DNA of 64,000 nucleotides from Bin18 sp965242795 (GTDB lineage: Bacteria > Desulfobacterota > Binatia > Bin18), in the NCBI GenBank assembly GCA_965242795.1, contig OZ251505.1, forward strand, positions 3,658,001 through 3,722,000. Direction: 5' to 3'. Position numbers and translations under genes: made by a program. Below the pieces are notes generated by a model that had not been told where the DNA came from, searched no databases, and worked only from the letters and a program-made list of their open reading frames with translations. How positions within the stretch are numbered: the stretch's first letter is position 1; each line of letters begins with the position of its first letter. Below are positions 1 to 9,071 of this stretch, in pieces.

Positions 1-321
1 CGTCTCCAGACGGACTTTATCGACGTCGGCATGAAGGGCGGCGATGTCGGCCTTGGTTTCTTGGCGGAGGGTTTCGATGCCGGCGGTCGTCTCCAACCGC
101 AATTTCTCGATGTCGGCGTGAAGGGCGGTGATGTCGGCCTTGGTTTCTTGGCGGAGGGTTTCGATGCCGGCGGTCGTCTCCAACCGCAATTTCTCGACGT
201 CGGCGCGAAGGGTGGCGATGTCGGCCTTGGTTTCCTGGCGGAGGGTTTCGATGCCGGCGGTCGTCTCCAGTCGCAATTTCTCGATGTCGGCGTGAAGGGC
301 GGCAATGTCAGCCTTGGTTTC
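1..321. repeat. 87-bp tandem repeat inside the coiled-coil gene
   Basis: The unit encoding ETKADI begins at 321, 234, 147 and 60 on the minus strand, an exact 87-bp period over about 3.7 copies that continues past the window edge. The copies are nearly identical, which suggests recent expansion and possible length variation between strains. Confidence 0.9.
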
Positions 322-603
322 TTGGCGAAGGGTTTCGATGCCAGCCCTGGTTTCTTGCTGAAAGGTGTTGAGGTGGACTTTCGTCTCTTGTTGGGATTTT
401 TCGATATGAGCCTTGGTCTCCAGACGGAATTTATCGAGGCTGGCGTGAATGACGGCTATGTCGGCTTTGGTAGCCGAATTTATGGCGATCGCTCGAGTGT
501 ATTGGCGGACCAATATCTCGGCCTGGGTCTCCGGCACTCCCACGGTCACCAGTTCTCGGACGTTGCTGTGGGTATCCAGGAACAGATCCGTAGTCTCTTC
601 CAT
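1..603 (-). CDS. Coiled-coil repeat protein, DUF1640-like (C-terminus beyond window)
   Basis: Read on the minus strand this frame is open from an ATG at 603 to the window edge, giving 201 codons with no stop, so the C-terminus is missing. The N-terminal 40 residues (METTDLF-like start, then a VRELVTVGVPETQAEILVRQ-type segment) resemble bacterial DUF1640/CCDC90-type proteins, which end in a membrane anchor. From about residue 60 the protein is a run of 29-residue units (core ETKADIAALHADIEKLRLET), strongly charged and rich in Leu and Ile at coiled-coil spacing. The long plus-strand open frame over the same DNA is glycine-rich and is a shadow. The molecular role is unknown. The family assignment is moderate; that it is a coiled-coil gene on this strand is well supported. 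Confidence 0.75.
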   Translation of the reverse strand, partial: MEETTDLFLDTHSNVRELVTVGVPETQAEILVRQYTRAIAINSATKADIAVIHASLDKFRLETKAHIEKSQQETKVHLNTFQQETRAGIETLRQETKADIAALHADIEKLRLETTAGIETLRQETKADIATLRADVEKLRLETTAGIETLRQETKADITALHADIEKLRLETTAGIETLRQETKADIAALHADVDKVRLET

Positions 604-720
604 GAGCGCGACTCTACCGCTTTTCGTCCACTGTGGGAATGCGCAACCGACCGGCAGCATGGAAACGGAAACGGGCGGCCTCTGGCGAGACCGCCCGTCG
701 GGGCAGATCGGGTTGGGGGA

Positions 721-742
721 GAGGCGAAAGATCTTTCGCCCC
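721..742. repeat. Palindrome, GGCGAAAGATCTTTCGCC type
   Basis: A perfect 18-bp palindrome lies at 723-740 between the coiled-coil gene and the beta-barrel gene. Close relatives occur at 4408-4431 and 4589-4612, so this is a dispersed intergenic element and not an operator unique to one gene. Confidence 0.75.
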
Positions 743-754
743 TCCGAGGGAGGA

Positions 755-2448
755 TTACAGCAGGTAGTACTGCAACCGGAACCACACCGTGTCGCGGTCC
801 GCGTAGTAGTTGAGTAGCGACCCGACGTCGTTGGTGCTGCCCGGATAGATGGCCGCCCCCACGAACAGGTCCAGGTTGCGGATCAGCCAGTCGTGCCAGT
901 ACGTCTGCGCCAGGATGACCGGCTGCTTGTCGTTCACCGAATAGCCCACCGCGAACAGCGGCTCCAGCTTCCCGCGGAAATAGAAGCCGGACGTGCCGAA
1001 GGTGTACAACTGCTCCCAGCGCTGCATCCGGTCGCGTGGCGCGTTGGTCACCACGTTGATGCCCGACGGCCGGTTGTTGTTCTGGTACGTCGTCAGCGCC
1101 TGGAAGGTGTAGAACGTGGCCTGATCGCCGATGCCGCCCGGCAACCGCTTCGTCCACGCCATGCCCGGCAGACTGCCCAGCGACTGGATCAGGTCGAAGC
1201 CGATCATGCTGCGCCAGACGGACGTGCCCGTCTTGATCCGGGCGCCGTTGATCTTCGGACCCGGACACACGTTGACGCCCGGGGCACAGGGGTTGCCTTC
1301 CGCGTCGTGGTGCGGCCCGGTAATCAGATCGTTCACCGCTTCCTCGCGGGTCATCCCGTTGTCCGCGGCATATTGATCCACCGCCTGCGCGGTCGTCATG
1401 CCGTCGCCATCCGGGTCACGCATCCCGAACTCGCCGTCCAGCGAAGCCAGGTAATTCTTGCGCGCGGCGTCCAACTTGGCGTCGAAGTGCACCTGATCGC
1501 GTCCGCCGTAGTTCGCGCCGCCGAAGTTGCGCGGCTCGTTGGTGGACCAGCTCTGCTCGACCCGGAACACCGCGCCGGTGTAGTCGAAGTCGTTGTAGGT
1601 CAGCGTGAACCCGAACACGTTCGTCCACGGGTAGAAGTGGCCGACCTCGAAACACGCCGTCGAGGTCCGGTCGTTCTCGGTGTTGCCGTCCTGGCTGTAG
1701 CCGTACATGTCCACGCCGCTGAAGAACGTGGCCCGGTTCTCTTTGAAGCAACGGTCCAGCGAACGCCGGAACGCGTTGATGTGCTCGGCGTCGCCAGCGG
1801 CCCATTTTTCCGAATCAAAGATGAAGGTTCCGCCAGGCGCGCCTGCCATGGTACCACTGAAGCTGCCCATTCGTCGTCCGTATGAGTCCAACCGGCCGAG
1901 GCCGTCGTCGTGGTCGCGTCCGAAGAAGGAGGGCAGGTCGAACAGCGCGGCGCCTTCGACAGCCGGTTTCCCATCACGTCCCCGAAGTCCACGTCCAGGT
2001 TCATCTCCCGAAACCCGTTCTCCGGGAACGTGAACGATTTGTGCTGGTTCTTGATGTGGTGCGGATACGTGTCGTCGTATTTGTCGCGCACCATAAACAC
2101 GGGGTCGAACCGCCCGCGGTACATGAAGGAGAAGTCGGCGCGCCGCACGCCCGGAATCTTGATGTTCTTGCCGAACAGGCCCCGGTCCACCTCCACCAAG
2201 TCCTGATACTCGTACTCGACGCGCAACTCGTTGCGCCACTGCACCCACTCGAAGTTGTCGGTCGGGTCGTTGCGGAACTGGAACGTGTGCTGCATTTCGT
2301 ACACGACCTGGATTTCCGAGTTGCCCACGCGGATCGTCGCGTCCGCCGGCCCGGCGTGCCACGCGACTCCCGCGGCCACGACCAGCCCGGTCAGGAGTGC
2401 TTTCCAGCCAGCCTGCTGCGTGCGTTGCTTCCCTTGACGTCCGTCCAT
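755..2448 (-). pseudogene. Outer-membrane beta-barrel protein, DUF1302-like, single frameshift
   Basis: The N-terminal part reads from an ATG at 2448, preceded by AGGAGGG (a GTG at 2466 lies upstream of that ribosome-binding site and is rejected). It has a basic start, a hydrophobic signal segment (about residues 17-35) ending near ADA, then amphipathic strands such as IQVVYEMQHTFQF. Near 1955-1962 the reading frame changes: the N-terminal frame runs through DVMGNRLS and the other frame resumes at EGAALFDLPSFFG and continues to the stop at 755, ending in an aromatic strand (LQYYLL). Restoring one missing base gives about 564 residues, the usual size for DUF1302-type barrels. The C-terminal part has FDYTGAVFRVEQSWSTNEPR-like text typical of the family. 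It may be a real mutation or a sequencing error. Function (hydrophobic substrate uptake?) is inferred from the family only. Confidence 0.72.
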
Positions 2449-2766
2449 CGCAATCCCTCCTGTCACGAATCTTTTCCCCCCGGCCCGATCCGCCGGCGGA
2501 TGGTGTGCTGCCCTGACTCCCCTCCGTGGTAATGCGGCTTACCGACGACAAAGGCCGGCAGGGGTGGGCGGCGACTTTGCGCAGGAGGGTGGTGCGGTGG
2601 GGGGGCGTGGCTATAACGACGGTGAATACATAGATTTATAATTTCCTTTTCCTCTGCCTCCTTCCATTCCCACTCTTTACTGGGAGAAGGTCAGGGAGAG
2701 GGTCCCCCGAGGAACTCGAAAATCTCACATCGACATACCACCTCAAACATTATCAGCTGCGCGGCG
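2449..2766. other. Gene-free stretch
   Basis: This stretch separates the beta-barrel gene from the autotransporter remnant. It holds a short AT-rich patch near 2625-2650, and a CTGGGAGAAGGTCAGGGAGAGGG-type sequence near 2681-2703 that looks like a dispersed repeat. No gene is visible. Confidence 0.5.
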
Positions 2767-4378
2767 GTGATCGCCCTACAGAAACGCGCTGACGGCGAGG
2801 AATGCGGGGGGAATACGGCCACGCTGGCGTTCACTATGATGGTGGAGACAGCGGGGCGTTTGATGCCTAGGGGGGGGGATATGCTACTTGTAGATAGGCA
2901 GCAGGTGAGGATCACGTGGACGGCGGTCGACATTGGGGTAGCACTGGTGGGTGGACTAGATCCGTGTCTAACCGGTACCGGCAGCACAAGGCCGGCGTTG
3001 GTGCACTATGCTGGCAGTCAGTGGGAACCCACGGCGGGATCGCGGGATGATGCGCCGGAAGGGCAGGTATGTGCGGCGGGGGTGAGAGCGTTCTCGCCGT
3101 TTGCGGTGGGGGGCGCGGACATGGTGCCGCGCTTCGCATAGTCGTCAGGACGTAAACGTATTAGGTGCACGAGGCGATTGAGTCGGCGGTGCTGCCGGCG
3201 GCGACCGGTAGGACGGCGGGGTAAGCGGCAGACCCACGCTGCTGGATGCCCTGTCGGCGGACTCGACGGGCTCCGGCGGCAGGATCAGCGGTACGCCGGC
3301 CGCACTGCACCCGGTCGCCACGTACACGCTGACGGCGATGGACAGGGACGTCGCCCGGGCGACGCTGATGTTTATCCCTACGATCGAGCGGGCGCGGGTG
3401 ATGAACGCGGCCGCGCACAGGCGAGATGGCGGGGCGGGGGTCTTCCCAGAGACGGTTTTACGGCCGGTGGCGAGGCCGATGACGCTGATATGGGCGGTGG
3501 ACGACCGGCAGGTGGAATCAGTGGAGACGTTCACGGTGACGATAACGTTGCCGGCCGGGGCGTTTGCGGAGCTGGCTGCGTTCCCGGTCGGGCTGGCCGG
3601 CCCGACTCAATCCCCCCTCCTCCCCTTCGACGTTAGAGACTAGGACGACGTTAGGGGGAGGGCTCTCGTCGGCATGGGATCCCGGCTGATGCTCCTCCAT
3701 TCGGGAGCATCCGCTCTGCCCGGCTTGGCGGGCTATGGGGAGGGATGGGACCAACGGGGCTTCTACCGGGTGCATGTGGCGCCGCTGGAAGCCGCGGCGT
3801 GCACATTATATGTGCCGGTGGGATTCCGGCACGCGTCGGGCGCGGAGGTTGATGTTGTTGAGCGCATTCGAGATTCCGCCGCGTCGCTTGATCCCAGAAA
3901 TTGGAATCGAGGAGCCGCCCACGCCGTTGCCGTCGGTGTCCACCGTGCTGGAGGCTGAAGAGGCGTGGATGTTGTGAAGCCGAGGCACAGCGAACGGCTT
4001 CGACAGGAAACCCAAGGACGACTTCTTGATGGGCGGCGACGTGTTTACCGGTTACCTGGGGTTGGACTACCGGGTACAGCCGAACGTGCTGGTGGGGTTG
4101 GCGGTCCCGCACAGCCAAGGGCGACGTCGACATCACGCTGACAAGTGTGTTGCCGTATGCGCGCAGGAGCCCACGGCCGGGGTTGGGGGTTGTTCGGCGC
4201 AGGCTTGCTGACGACCTACGGCGGGGTGTCGATGGCAGGACCGCAGAGCCACGGCTACCGGTTAGGCGGACGGATCAAATTGGGCGAGTGGATCAACCTG
4301 AGCGTGGAGGGCGAACGCACCATGCAGGGCGGCGGTGCGGAACACCAAGTCGCCCTCTACGGCCACCTGGGCTGGTAA
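2767..4378 (+). pseudogene. Decayed autotransporter / Ig-like repeat surface protein
   Basis: Fragments of one large surface protein lie in order but in different frames. At 2767-3141 a piece ends in VCAAGVRAFSPFAVGGAD, wording typical of the passenger end of big repeat autotransporters. At 3240-3640 pieces read ATYTLTAMDRDVARATLMF (a He_PIG/cadherin-like motif) and ESVETFTVTITLPAGAF. At about 3674-3977 there are further remnants. At 4026-4378 the C-terminal barrel is spread over three frames: MGGDVFTGYLGLDYR, then GDVDITLTSVLPYARRSPRPG, then GYRLGGRIKLGEWINLSVEGE ending in VALYGHLGW and a stop. At least four frame changes and internal deletions are needed, so no product is expected. The outer limits are approximate. 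Confidence 0.72.
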
Positions 4379-4407
4379 GCCCCTCCTCTGATCCGACCCT
4401 TCTCCGT

Positions 4408-4431
4408 AGGGGCGAAAAATCTTTCGCCCCT
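4408..4431. repeat. Palindrome, GGGGCGAAA/TTTCGCCCC type
   Basis: Ten-base arms AGGGGCGAAA (4408-4417) and TTTCGCCCCT (4422-4431) are separated by a four-base loop. Second member of the family seen at 723-740. Confidence 0.75.
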
Positions 4432-4484
4432 CCTCCTGGTGACATTGATTTCGTCCGAGACCCCCTCTCAACTCCCCCATCTCT

Positions 4485-4503
4485 CCCTTCGACAGGCTCA
4501 GGG
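4485..4503. repeat. Half copy of the TTCGACAAGCTC inverted repeat
   Basis: Reads CCCTTCGACAGGCTCAGGG. Full inverted copies of this element occur at 23541, 26304, 32229, 57171 and 58397. Confidence 0.6.
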
Positions 4504-4588
4504 TCCGGGGGGAGGGGACAGAAGGAGACACGCGGATAGGGTTCGGCCTCGAGCTGTGCTGGTGAGGACCGGCCCCGCCCGCGATGGG

Positions 4589-4612
4589 AGGGGCGAAAGA
4601 TTTTTCGCCCCT
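4589..4612. repeat. Palindrome, GGGGCGAAA/TTTCGCCCC type
   Basis: Arms AGGGGCGAAA (4589-4598) and TTTCGCCCCT (4603-4612) flank a four-base loop. Third copy of this family in the window. Confidence 0.75.
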
Positions 4613-4658
4613 ACGCACAACGTTATCCTACTCCTCAGACGGGGGCTCCTCCTTCGGA

Positions 4659-4678
4659 GGGCGACGCATGCGTCGCCC
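4659..4678. repeat. Palindrome GGGCGACGCATGCGTCGCCC
   Basis: A perfect 20-bp palindrome. It shares the GGGGCGA...TCGCCCC outer arms with the neighbouring repeats but has a different centre. Confidence 0.7.
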
Positions 4679-4890
4679 CTACCAGCCCTCATGGCTTCAC
4701 CCCTCGGCACGAGAACACTTCTCCTTGAGTGGGGAATAGCCTTAGCTCGGTCGCCCAGACCGGCGGCCTCTGGTCTAGGTTCCCGTCTGTACGGGAGTGG
4801 TGGGGCAGGCGCGTTCCGAGCGGGGGCGTGTCGAATCGTGACACTTCCTCGGCGGGGCTCTGGTTGCCGCTTTCTCCGGCCTTTGGCATT

Positions 4891-5931
4891 ATGAAGCGCG
4901 CACCGGTCGTGGCCGGGGCGACTCCGACCGAACCCGAGTGGAATGTGTCCGCCAAAGCCGCCCTCTCCGCCGTTCCGCCCCCACCGCCCCAGGACCTCGT
5001 CGCCGCGGAACTGGCGCAGGTGGAGCACCGGCTGGCCGGCCTCCTCCAATCGCGTGAAGCCTTGTTGCACGACATCGGGACGTATCTGGTCGGCGCCGGC
5101 GGCAAACGCGTGCGGCCGGCCGTGGTGCTGATGGTCTTTCGTGCCTGCGGCGGGCGCAACGTGGACGACATCGTCGACGTGGCGACCGCGCTGGAACTGA
5201 TCCACTCCGCCTCCCTGCTGCACGACGACATCATTGACGAGGCCGAGACGCGCCGCGGCCGCGCCTCGGCCCTGCGCCGTTTCGGACTCGCCGATACGCT
5301 GGTGGCCGGCGATTTTCTGTTCGGGCGCGCGTTCGGCCTGTGCGGGCGGTTCGAGGAGCAGGTGATTACCTGGGCAACCGACGCGTGCATCAGCCTGACC
5401 GAGGGCGAGGTGCTGCAAGGCCGGCTGCGGCACGATCCCGGGGTGACGCGCGACGATTATCTGGAGATCATCTCCCGCAAGACCGCGTCGCTGTTCGCGC
5501 AAGGCGCGCGCATGGGGGCGCACCTGGCCGGCGCGCGCCGCGAGGTGGTCGAGCGCGTGGCCGAGGCCGGCTTCTGCATCGGCATGGCCTTCCAGATCGT
5601 CGACGACGTGCTGGACGTGGCCGGCGACGGCAACCGCACCGGCAAGCCGACGGGCGCCGACCTGCGGGACGGGAACCCCTCCCTGCCGCTCGTGCTGGCC
5701 TTGGCGCACAGCCCCGAGGTGAAGCGCGTCTTCGAGAAGCAGGCGCCGAGTCAGCAGGAGATCGACGGCAGCCTGGAACGCATCCGGGGCTCCGGGGTGC
5801 TCGACGAGGCCGTGCGCATGGCCCACACCTACGGGCAACGCGCGCTCGAATCGCTCGACGTGCTGCCGGCCTCGGCGTACTACGATGGCCTCGCTTTTTT
5901 CGTGTCTCAACTTGTCAAGCGGACGGCCTAG
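4891..5931 (+). CDS. Trans-type polyprenyl diphosphate synthase
   Basis: A 346-residue enzyme that condenses isopentenyl diphosphate onto an allylic primer to make the long prenyl chain of quinones. The family motifs are in place: GAGGKRVRP, the first aspartate-rich motif HDDIID (D112, D113, D116) followed by RRGRAS, the RKTASLF segment, and the second motif DDVLD (D238, D239, D242). The start at 4891 leaves a 30-residue variable leader before the conserved domain; an upstream ATG at 4729 would add 54 low-complexity residues and is less likely. Product chain length cannot be read from the sequence, so the symbol ispB is withheld. It leads a plus-strand run; the next gene follows after 18 bases. 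Confidence 0.92.
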   Translation: MKRAPVVAGATPTEPEWNVSAKAALSAVPPPPPQDLVAAELAQVEHRLAGLLQSREALLHDIGTYLVGAGGKRVRPAVVLMVFRACGGRNVDDIVDVATALELIHSASLLHDDIIDEAETRRGRASALRRFGLADTLVAGDFLFGRAFGLCGRFEEQVITWATDACISLTEGEVLQGRLRHDPGVTRDDYLEIISRKTASLFAQGARMGAHLAGARREVVERVAEAGFCIGMAFQIVDDVLDVAGDGNRTGKPTGADLRDGNPSLPLVLALAHSPEVKRVFEKQAPSQQEIDGSLERIRGSGVLDEAVRMAHTYGQRALESLDVLPASAYYDGLAFFVSQLVKRTA

Positions 5932-5949
5932 GCATACGTTCGCCCCGTG

Positions 5950-6720
5950 ATGAGCGCGGATTCGCCGGACGCCGTCGTGGCGCAAGTCTCCCATTCGTTG
6001 CAGGCGTATCTGACGGAGCTGCGGGACGGCGGAGTCGAAGGGCTGCCCGCGGCGCCGGTCGAAACGCGAGCCGCGGACCCTGCCCCGCTCCCCGCAAACG
6101 CGCCCGCCTCCATCCCGCCCGTCGAGCCGCACAACGCCGCCGCTCCCGCGGACCCGCTCGCCGACGTCGGCAGCCTGGACGAGTTGCGCACCGTCCTGGG
6201 GCCGTGCCGGCGCTGCACGCTGTGCGAACACCGGAAGACGATCGTGTTCGGCGTGGGCAATCCCAACCCGGAGGTCGTGTTCGTGGGCGAAGGGCCGGGC
6301 TATGACGAAGACATGCAGGGCGAGCCGTTCGTCGGCCGCGCCGGCCGACTGTTGAACGACATCATCACCAAGGGCATGCACCTGCGGCGCGAGGACGTCT
6401 ATATCGCCAACGTGGTGAAGTGCCGGCCGCCGGACAACCGGGACCCGGAGCCCGACGAGATCGCGGCCTGCGCGCCGTTTCTCCAGAAGCAGCTCGCCCT
6501 GCTGCGGCCCAAGGTCATCGTCGCGCTCGGCCGCTTCGCCGCCCAGACGTTGCTCGACGACCCAACGCCGATCGGCCGCCTGCGCGGACAGTGGCGCACC
6601 TACCGCGGGGTGAAGCTCATGCCGACGCTGCATCCGGCCTATCTGTTGCGCAACCCGCAGGCCAAGCGCGCGGTGTGGGAAGACATCAAGAGCGTGCTCA
6701 AGGAAATAGGACGGCGCTGA
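5950..6720 (+). CDS. Family-4 type uracil-DNA glycosylase (Fe-S)
   Basis: A 256-residue protein counted from ATG 5950 (a GTG lies directly upstream at 5947). Family-4 glycosylases excise uracil from DNA and carry a [4Fe-4S] cluster. Cysteines C86/C89 or C89/C92 plus C158 and C174 fit the four-cysteine ligand pattern. Motif 1 is GEGPGYDEDMQGEPFVGRAG and the catalytic-loop motif is HPAYLLRNP near the C-terminus. The first 75 residues are a Pro/Ala-rich extension before the catalytic domain, longer than in minimal homologues; SPO1 polymerase-related genes in other phyla carry similar extensions. It is closely followed by the NfeD gene at 6722. Confidence 0.93.
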   Translation: MSADSPDAVVAQVSHSLQAYLTELRDGGVEGLPAAPVETRAADPAPLPANAPASIPPVEPHNAAAPADPLADVGSLDELRTVLGPCRRCTLCEHRKTIVFGVGNPNPEVVFVGEGPGYDEDMQGEPFVGRAGRLLNDIITKGMHLRREDVYIANVVKCRPPDNRDPEPDEIAACAPFLQKQLALLRPKVIVALGRFAAQTLLDDPTPIGRLRGQWRTYRGVKLMPTLHPAYLLRNPQAKRAVWEDIKSVLKEIGRR

Positions 6721-6721
6721 C

Positions 6722-8101
6722 GTGCAACGCGCTCGCACTCGACGTGCTCCCCGAACGCGCTCGGCTCGCTGCCGTCTCCGCCGCGGGCTCGTGGCGCCGC
6801 TGGCCGTCGCCGGCCTGCTACTCGGCGCCGGATCGTTGCTCGGCCTCCACGCGCAGCCCCCGGGCGGCTACGTCAGCCGGATCGTGATCGACGCCTCCAT
6901 CAATCCCGCGGTGGGCGACTTCATCCGCGAGAACGTCCGCGCCGCGGCCGACGCCGGGGCGCTGGCGCTCATCGTCCAACTCGACACCCCGGGCGGACTG
7001 CTCAGTTCGACCAAGAGCATCGTCAAGGACATCCTCGGCGCCCCGTTGCCCGTCCTGCTCTACGTATCGCCGAGCGGGGCCGGCGCCGGGTCGGCCGGCG
7101 TCTTCATCACCCTGGCCGGGCACGTCGCGGCCATGGCGCCCGGCACCACCATCGGCGCGGCGCACCCGGTCGCCAGCGGCGGGCAGAACATCGAAGGCGA
7201 CATGCGCGACAAGATCGAGAACTACGCGGCGTCGTTCATCGAATCCATCGCCCAGCGCCGCGGGCGCAACGTCGAGTGGGCGGAACAGGCGGTGCGCGAA
7301 AGCGTGTCGATCACCGAGGTCGAAGCGCTGGAGAAGCACGTGGTCGATCTCGTGGCCGCGGACGTGCACGACCTGCTCGCCCAGGCGCACGGCCGCGAGG
7401 TGGAGGTCGGCACGCAGACGGTGACCCTCGATTTCTCCGCGGCCCGGCTCGACGAGGGGCGCTTCCGCGTCGTGGCCGCGGACATGCGGCTCAAGCACAA
7501 GGTGCTCAACATCCTGGCCGACCCGAACATCGCCTACCTGCTGATGATGGCCGGCATGTTGGGGCTGTATCTCGAATTCTCCAACCCCGGCCTGCTGCTG
7601 CCCGGGCTGGCGGGCGGCATCTGCCTGATCCTGGCGCTGACCGCGTTCCAGGTGCTGCCGATCAATTACACGGGGCTGGTCCTGATCGGGCTGGGCATGG
7701 CGCTGCTCGTGGCCGAAATGTTCCTGCCCAGCTTCGGTATCCTGGGCGTCAGCGGGATCGCCGCGTTCGTGTTGGGCTCGCTGTTCCTGTTCGACACGCC
7801 CGACGCCGAGTTGACGGTGGACCGGAGCATCATCCTGGCCGCGTCGCTGGCGGTCAGCCTGTTCATGTTCGTGGTCGGCATGCTGGCGGCGCGCGCGTGG
7901 TGGCGGCCCGCGGCGTCCGGCCCCGAAGCGCTGCGCGGCGAGCTCGGCGAGGTGCGCTCGCCGCTCGCCCCGCGCGGCACGGTCTGGGTCCACGGCGAGT
8001 ACTGGACCGCGGAGAGCGACGAAGCCATCGAGGCGGGCCAGAAGGTCCGCGTCGTCGAAGTCAACCACATGGTGCTGCGCGTGCGCCGGGCCGCGGGCTG
8101 A
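6722..8101 (+). CDS. nfeD: NfeD-family membrane-bound serine protease
   Basis: 459 residues starting at a GTG one base after the preceding stop. The order is: basic leader and signal/TM segment (about 22-42), ClpP-like protease domain (about 50-230), four or five membrane helices (about 255-385), and a C-terminal OB-fold NfeD domain (about 395-459). The protease signature AGAGSAGVF places the nucleophile at S124 and DKIENY places the lysine at K164, matching the Ser-Lys dyad of archaeal 1510-N. These proteases cleave stomatin-type partners, and the very next gene is a slipin, so the pair probably acts in membrane quality control. Full length and intact. Confidence 0.93.
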   Translation: MQRARTRRAPRTRSARCRLRRGLVAPLAVAGLLLGAGSLLGLHAQPPGGYVSRIVIDASINPAVGDFIRENVRAAADAGALALIVQLDTPGGLLSSTKSIVKDILGAPLPVLLYVSPSGAGAGSAGVFITLAGHVAAMAPGTTIGAAHPVASGGQNIEGDMRDKIENYAASFIESIAQRRGRNVEWAEQAVRESVSITEVEALEKHVVDLVAADVHDLLAQAHGREVEVGTQTVTLDFSAARLDEGRFRVVAADMRLKHKVLNILADPNIAYLLMMAGMLGLYLEFSNPGLLLPGLAGGICLILALTAFQVLPINYTGLVLIGLGMALLVAEMFLPSFGILGVSGIAAFVLGSLFLFDTPDAELTVDRSIILAASLAVSLFMFVVGMLAARAWWRPAASGPEALRGELGEVRSPLAPRGTVWVHGEYWTAESDEAIEAGQKVRVVEVNHMVLRVRRAAG

Positions 8102-8130
8102 GCCCGCGCGGCCACGCCGGAGGAGGACGT

Positions 8131-8967
8131 ATGTTCGGATTCGGTGCCCCCGTCACGTTCCTGGTCATCCTGCTGATTCTCCTGGCGAGCGGGATCAAGA
8201 TCCTGCCCGAATACGAGCGCGGGGTGATCTTCCGGCTCGGCCGGCTGGTCAAGCACCGCGGGCCGGGACTCATCTACGTGATCCCGCTCATCGAGCGGAT
8301 GGTCCGCCTGGACATGCGGACGATCACGCTCGACGTGCCGCCGCAGGACGTCATCACCAAGGACAACGTCTCGATCAAGGTCAACGCGGTGCTGTACTTC
8401 CGCGTGCTGAACCCCAACTCGGCGACCATCGAGATCGAGAATTATCTGTTCGCGACCTCGCAACTGGCGCAGACCACGCTGCGCAGCGTGTGCGGCCAAG
8501 CCGAACTGGACGAACTGTTGTCCGAGCGGGAGAAGATCAACTCCCACCTGCAAGAGATCGTCGACACGCAGACCGACCCGTGGGGCATCAAGGTGTCGCT
8601 GGTCGAGGTGAAACACATCGACCTGCCGCAGGAGATGCAGCGCGCGCTGGCCAAACAGGCCGAGGCCGAGCGCGAACGGCGCGCCAAGGTCATCAACGCC
8701 GAGGGCGAGTTCCAGGCGGCGCAGCGGCTGGCGGACGCATCGGGCATCATCGAACGGCACCCGGTCGCGCTCCAGTTGCGCTACCTGCAAACGCTGTCCG
8801 AGGTCGCCACGGAGAACAATTCCACCACCTTGTTCCCGGTGCCGATCGATCTGTTGCAGCCGTTCCTGCGCAGTGCCGGCGGCCCGACTCCGGGACCGGC
8901 CGGCGGTTCGCTTCCCGACACCGCGGATCCCCCGGCGGCGGACGCGCCCGAACGTTCGACCGTCTGA
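8131..8967 (+). CDS. Slipin / stomatin-like SPFH protein
   Basis: 278 residues with ATG at 8131 behind GGAGGAGG. One N-terminal membrane segment (about 5-22) is followed by the SPFH domain with the hallmark LPEYERGVIFRLGR and the MRTITLDVPPQDVITKDNV stretch. An Ala/Glu-rich coiled coil (QAEAERERRAKVINAEGE, about 170-195) follows, then a hydrophobic tail and a Pro-rich end. It is the usual partner and likely substrate of the NfeD protease encoded 29 bases upstream. Confidence 0.94.
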   Translation: MFGFGAPVTFLVILLILLASGIKILPEYERGVIFRLGRLVKHRGPGLIYVIPLIERMVRLDMRTITLDVPPQDVITKDNVSIKVNAVLYFRVLNPNSATIEIENYLFATSQLAQTTLRSVCGQAELDELLSEREKINSHLQEIVDTQTDPWGIKVSLVEVKHIDLPQEMQRALAKQAEAERERRAKVINAEGEFQAAQRLADASGIIERHPVALQLRYLQTLSEVATENNSTTLFPVPIDLLQPFLRSAGGPTPGPAGGSLPDTADPPAADAPERSTV

Positions 8968-9071
8968 TCGCCCTCCCGACCCGACGGACGGGGCGCCGCG
9001 GCACGGCCGGCGCCCCGTCCGCGGGGTCCGCTGCGCGGCGGGCGCCCGAACGTCCGGCTGCCGTCCCCGTC

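Larger units (their letters stand above)
4379..4890. other. Repeat-rich gene-free stretch
   Basis: No credible gene is seen here. The stretch carries two copies of the GGGGCGAAA...TTTCGCCCC palindrome, a half copy of the TTCGACAAGCTC element, and a 20-bp perfect palindrome at 4659-4678. Long antisense open frames crossing it are high-GC shadows of the downstream genes. Confidence 0.7.

Noticed and set aside
31..813. Plus-strand open frame of 260 codons with glycine-rich repeats
   Set aside because: It is the shadow of the minus-strand coiled-coil repeat; its repeats are the same DNA units and it has no ribosome-binding site or family text.
4498..6738. Minus-strand open frame of 746 codons
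   Set aside because: It lies antisense to the prenyl synthase and uracil-DNA glycosylase genes, is Arg/Gly/His-rich and arises from high GC content.
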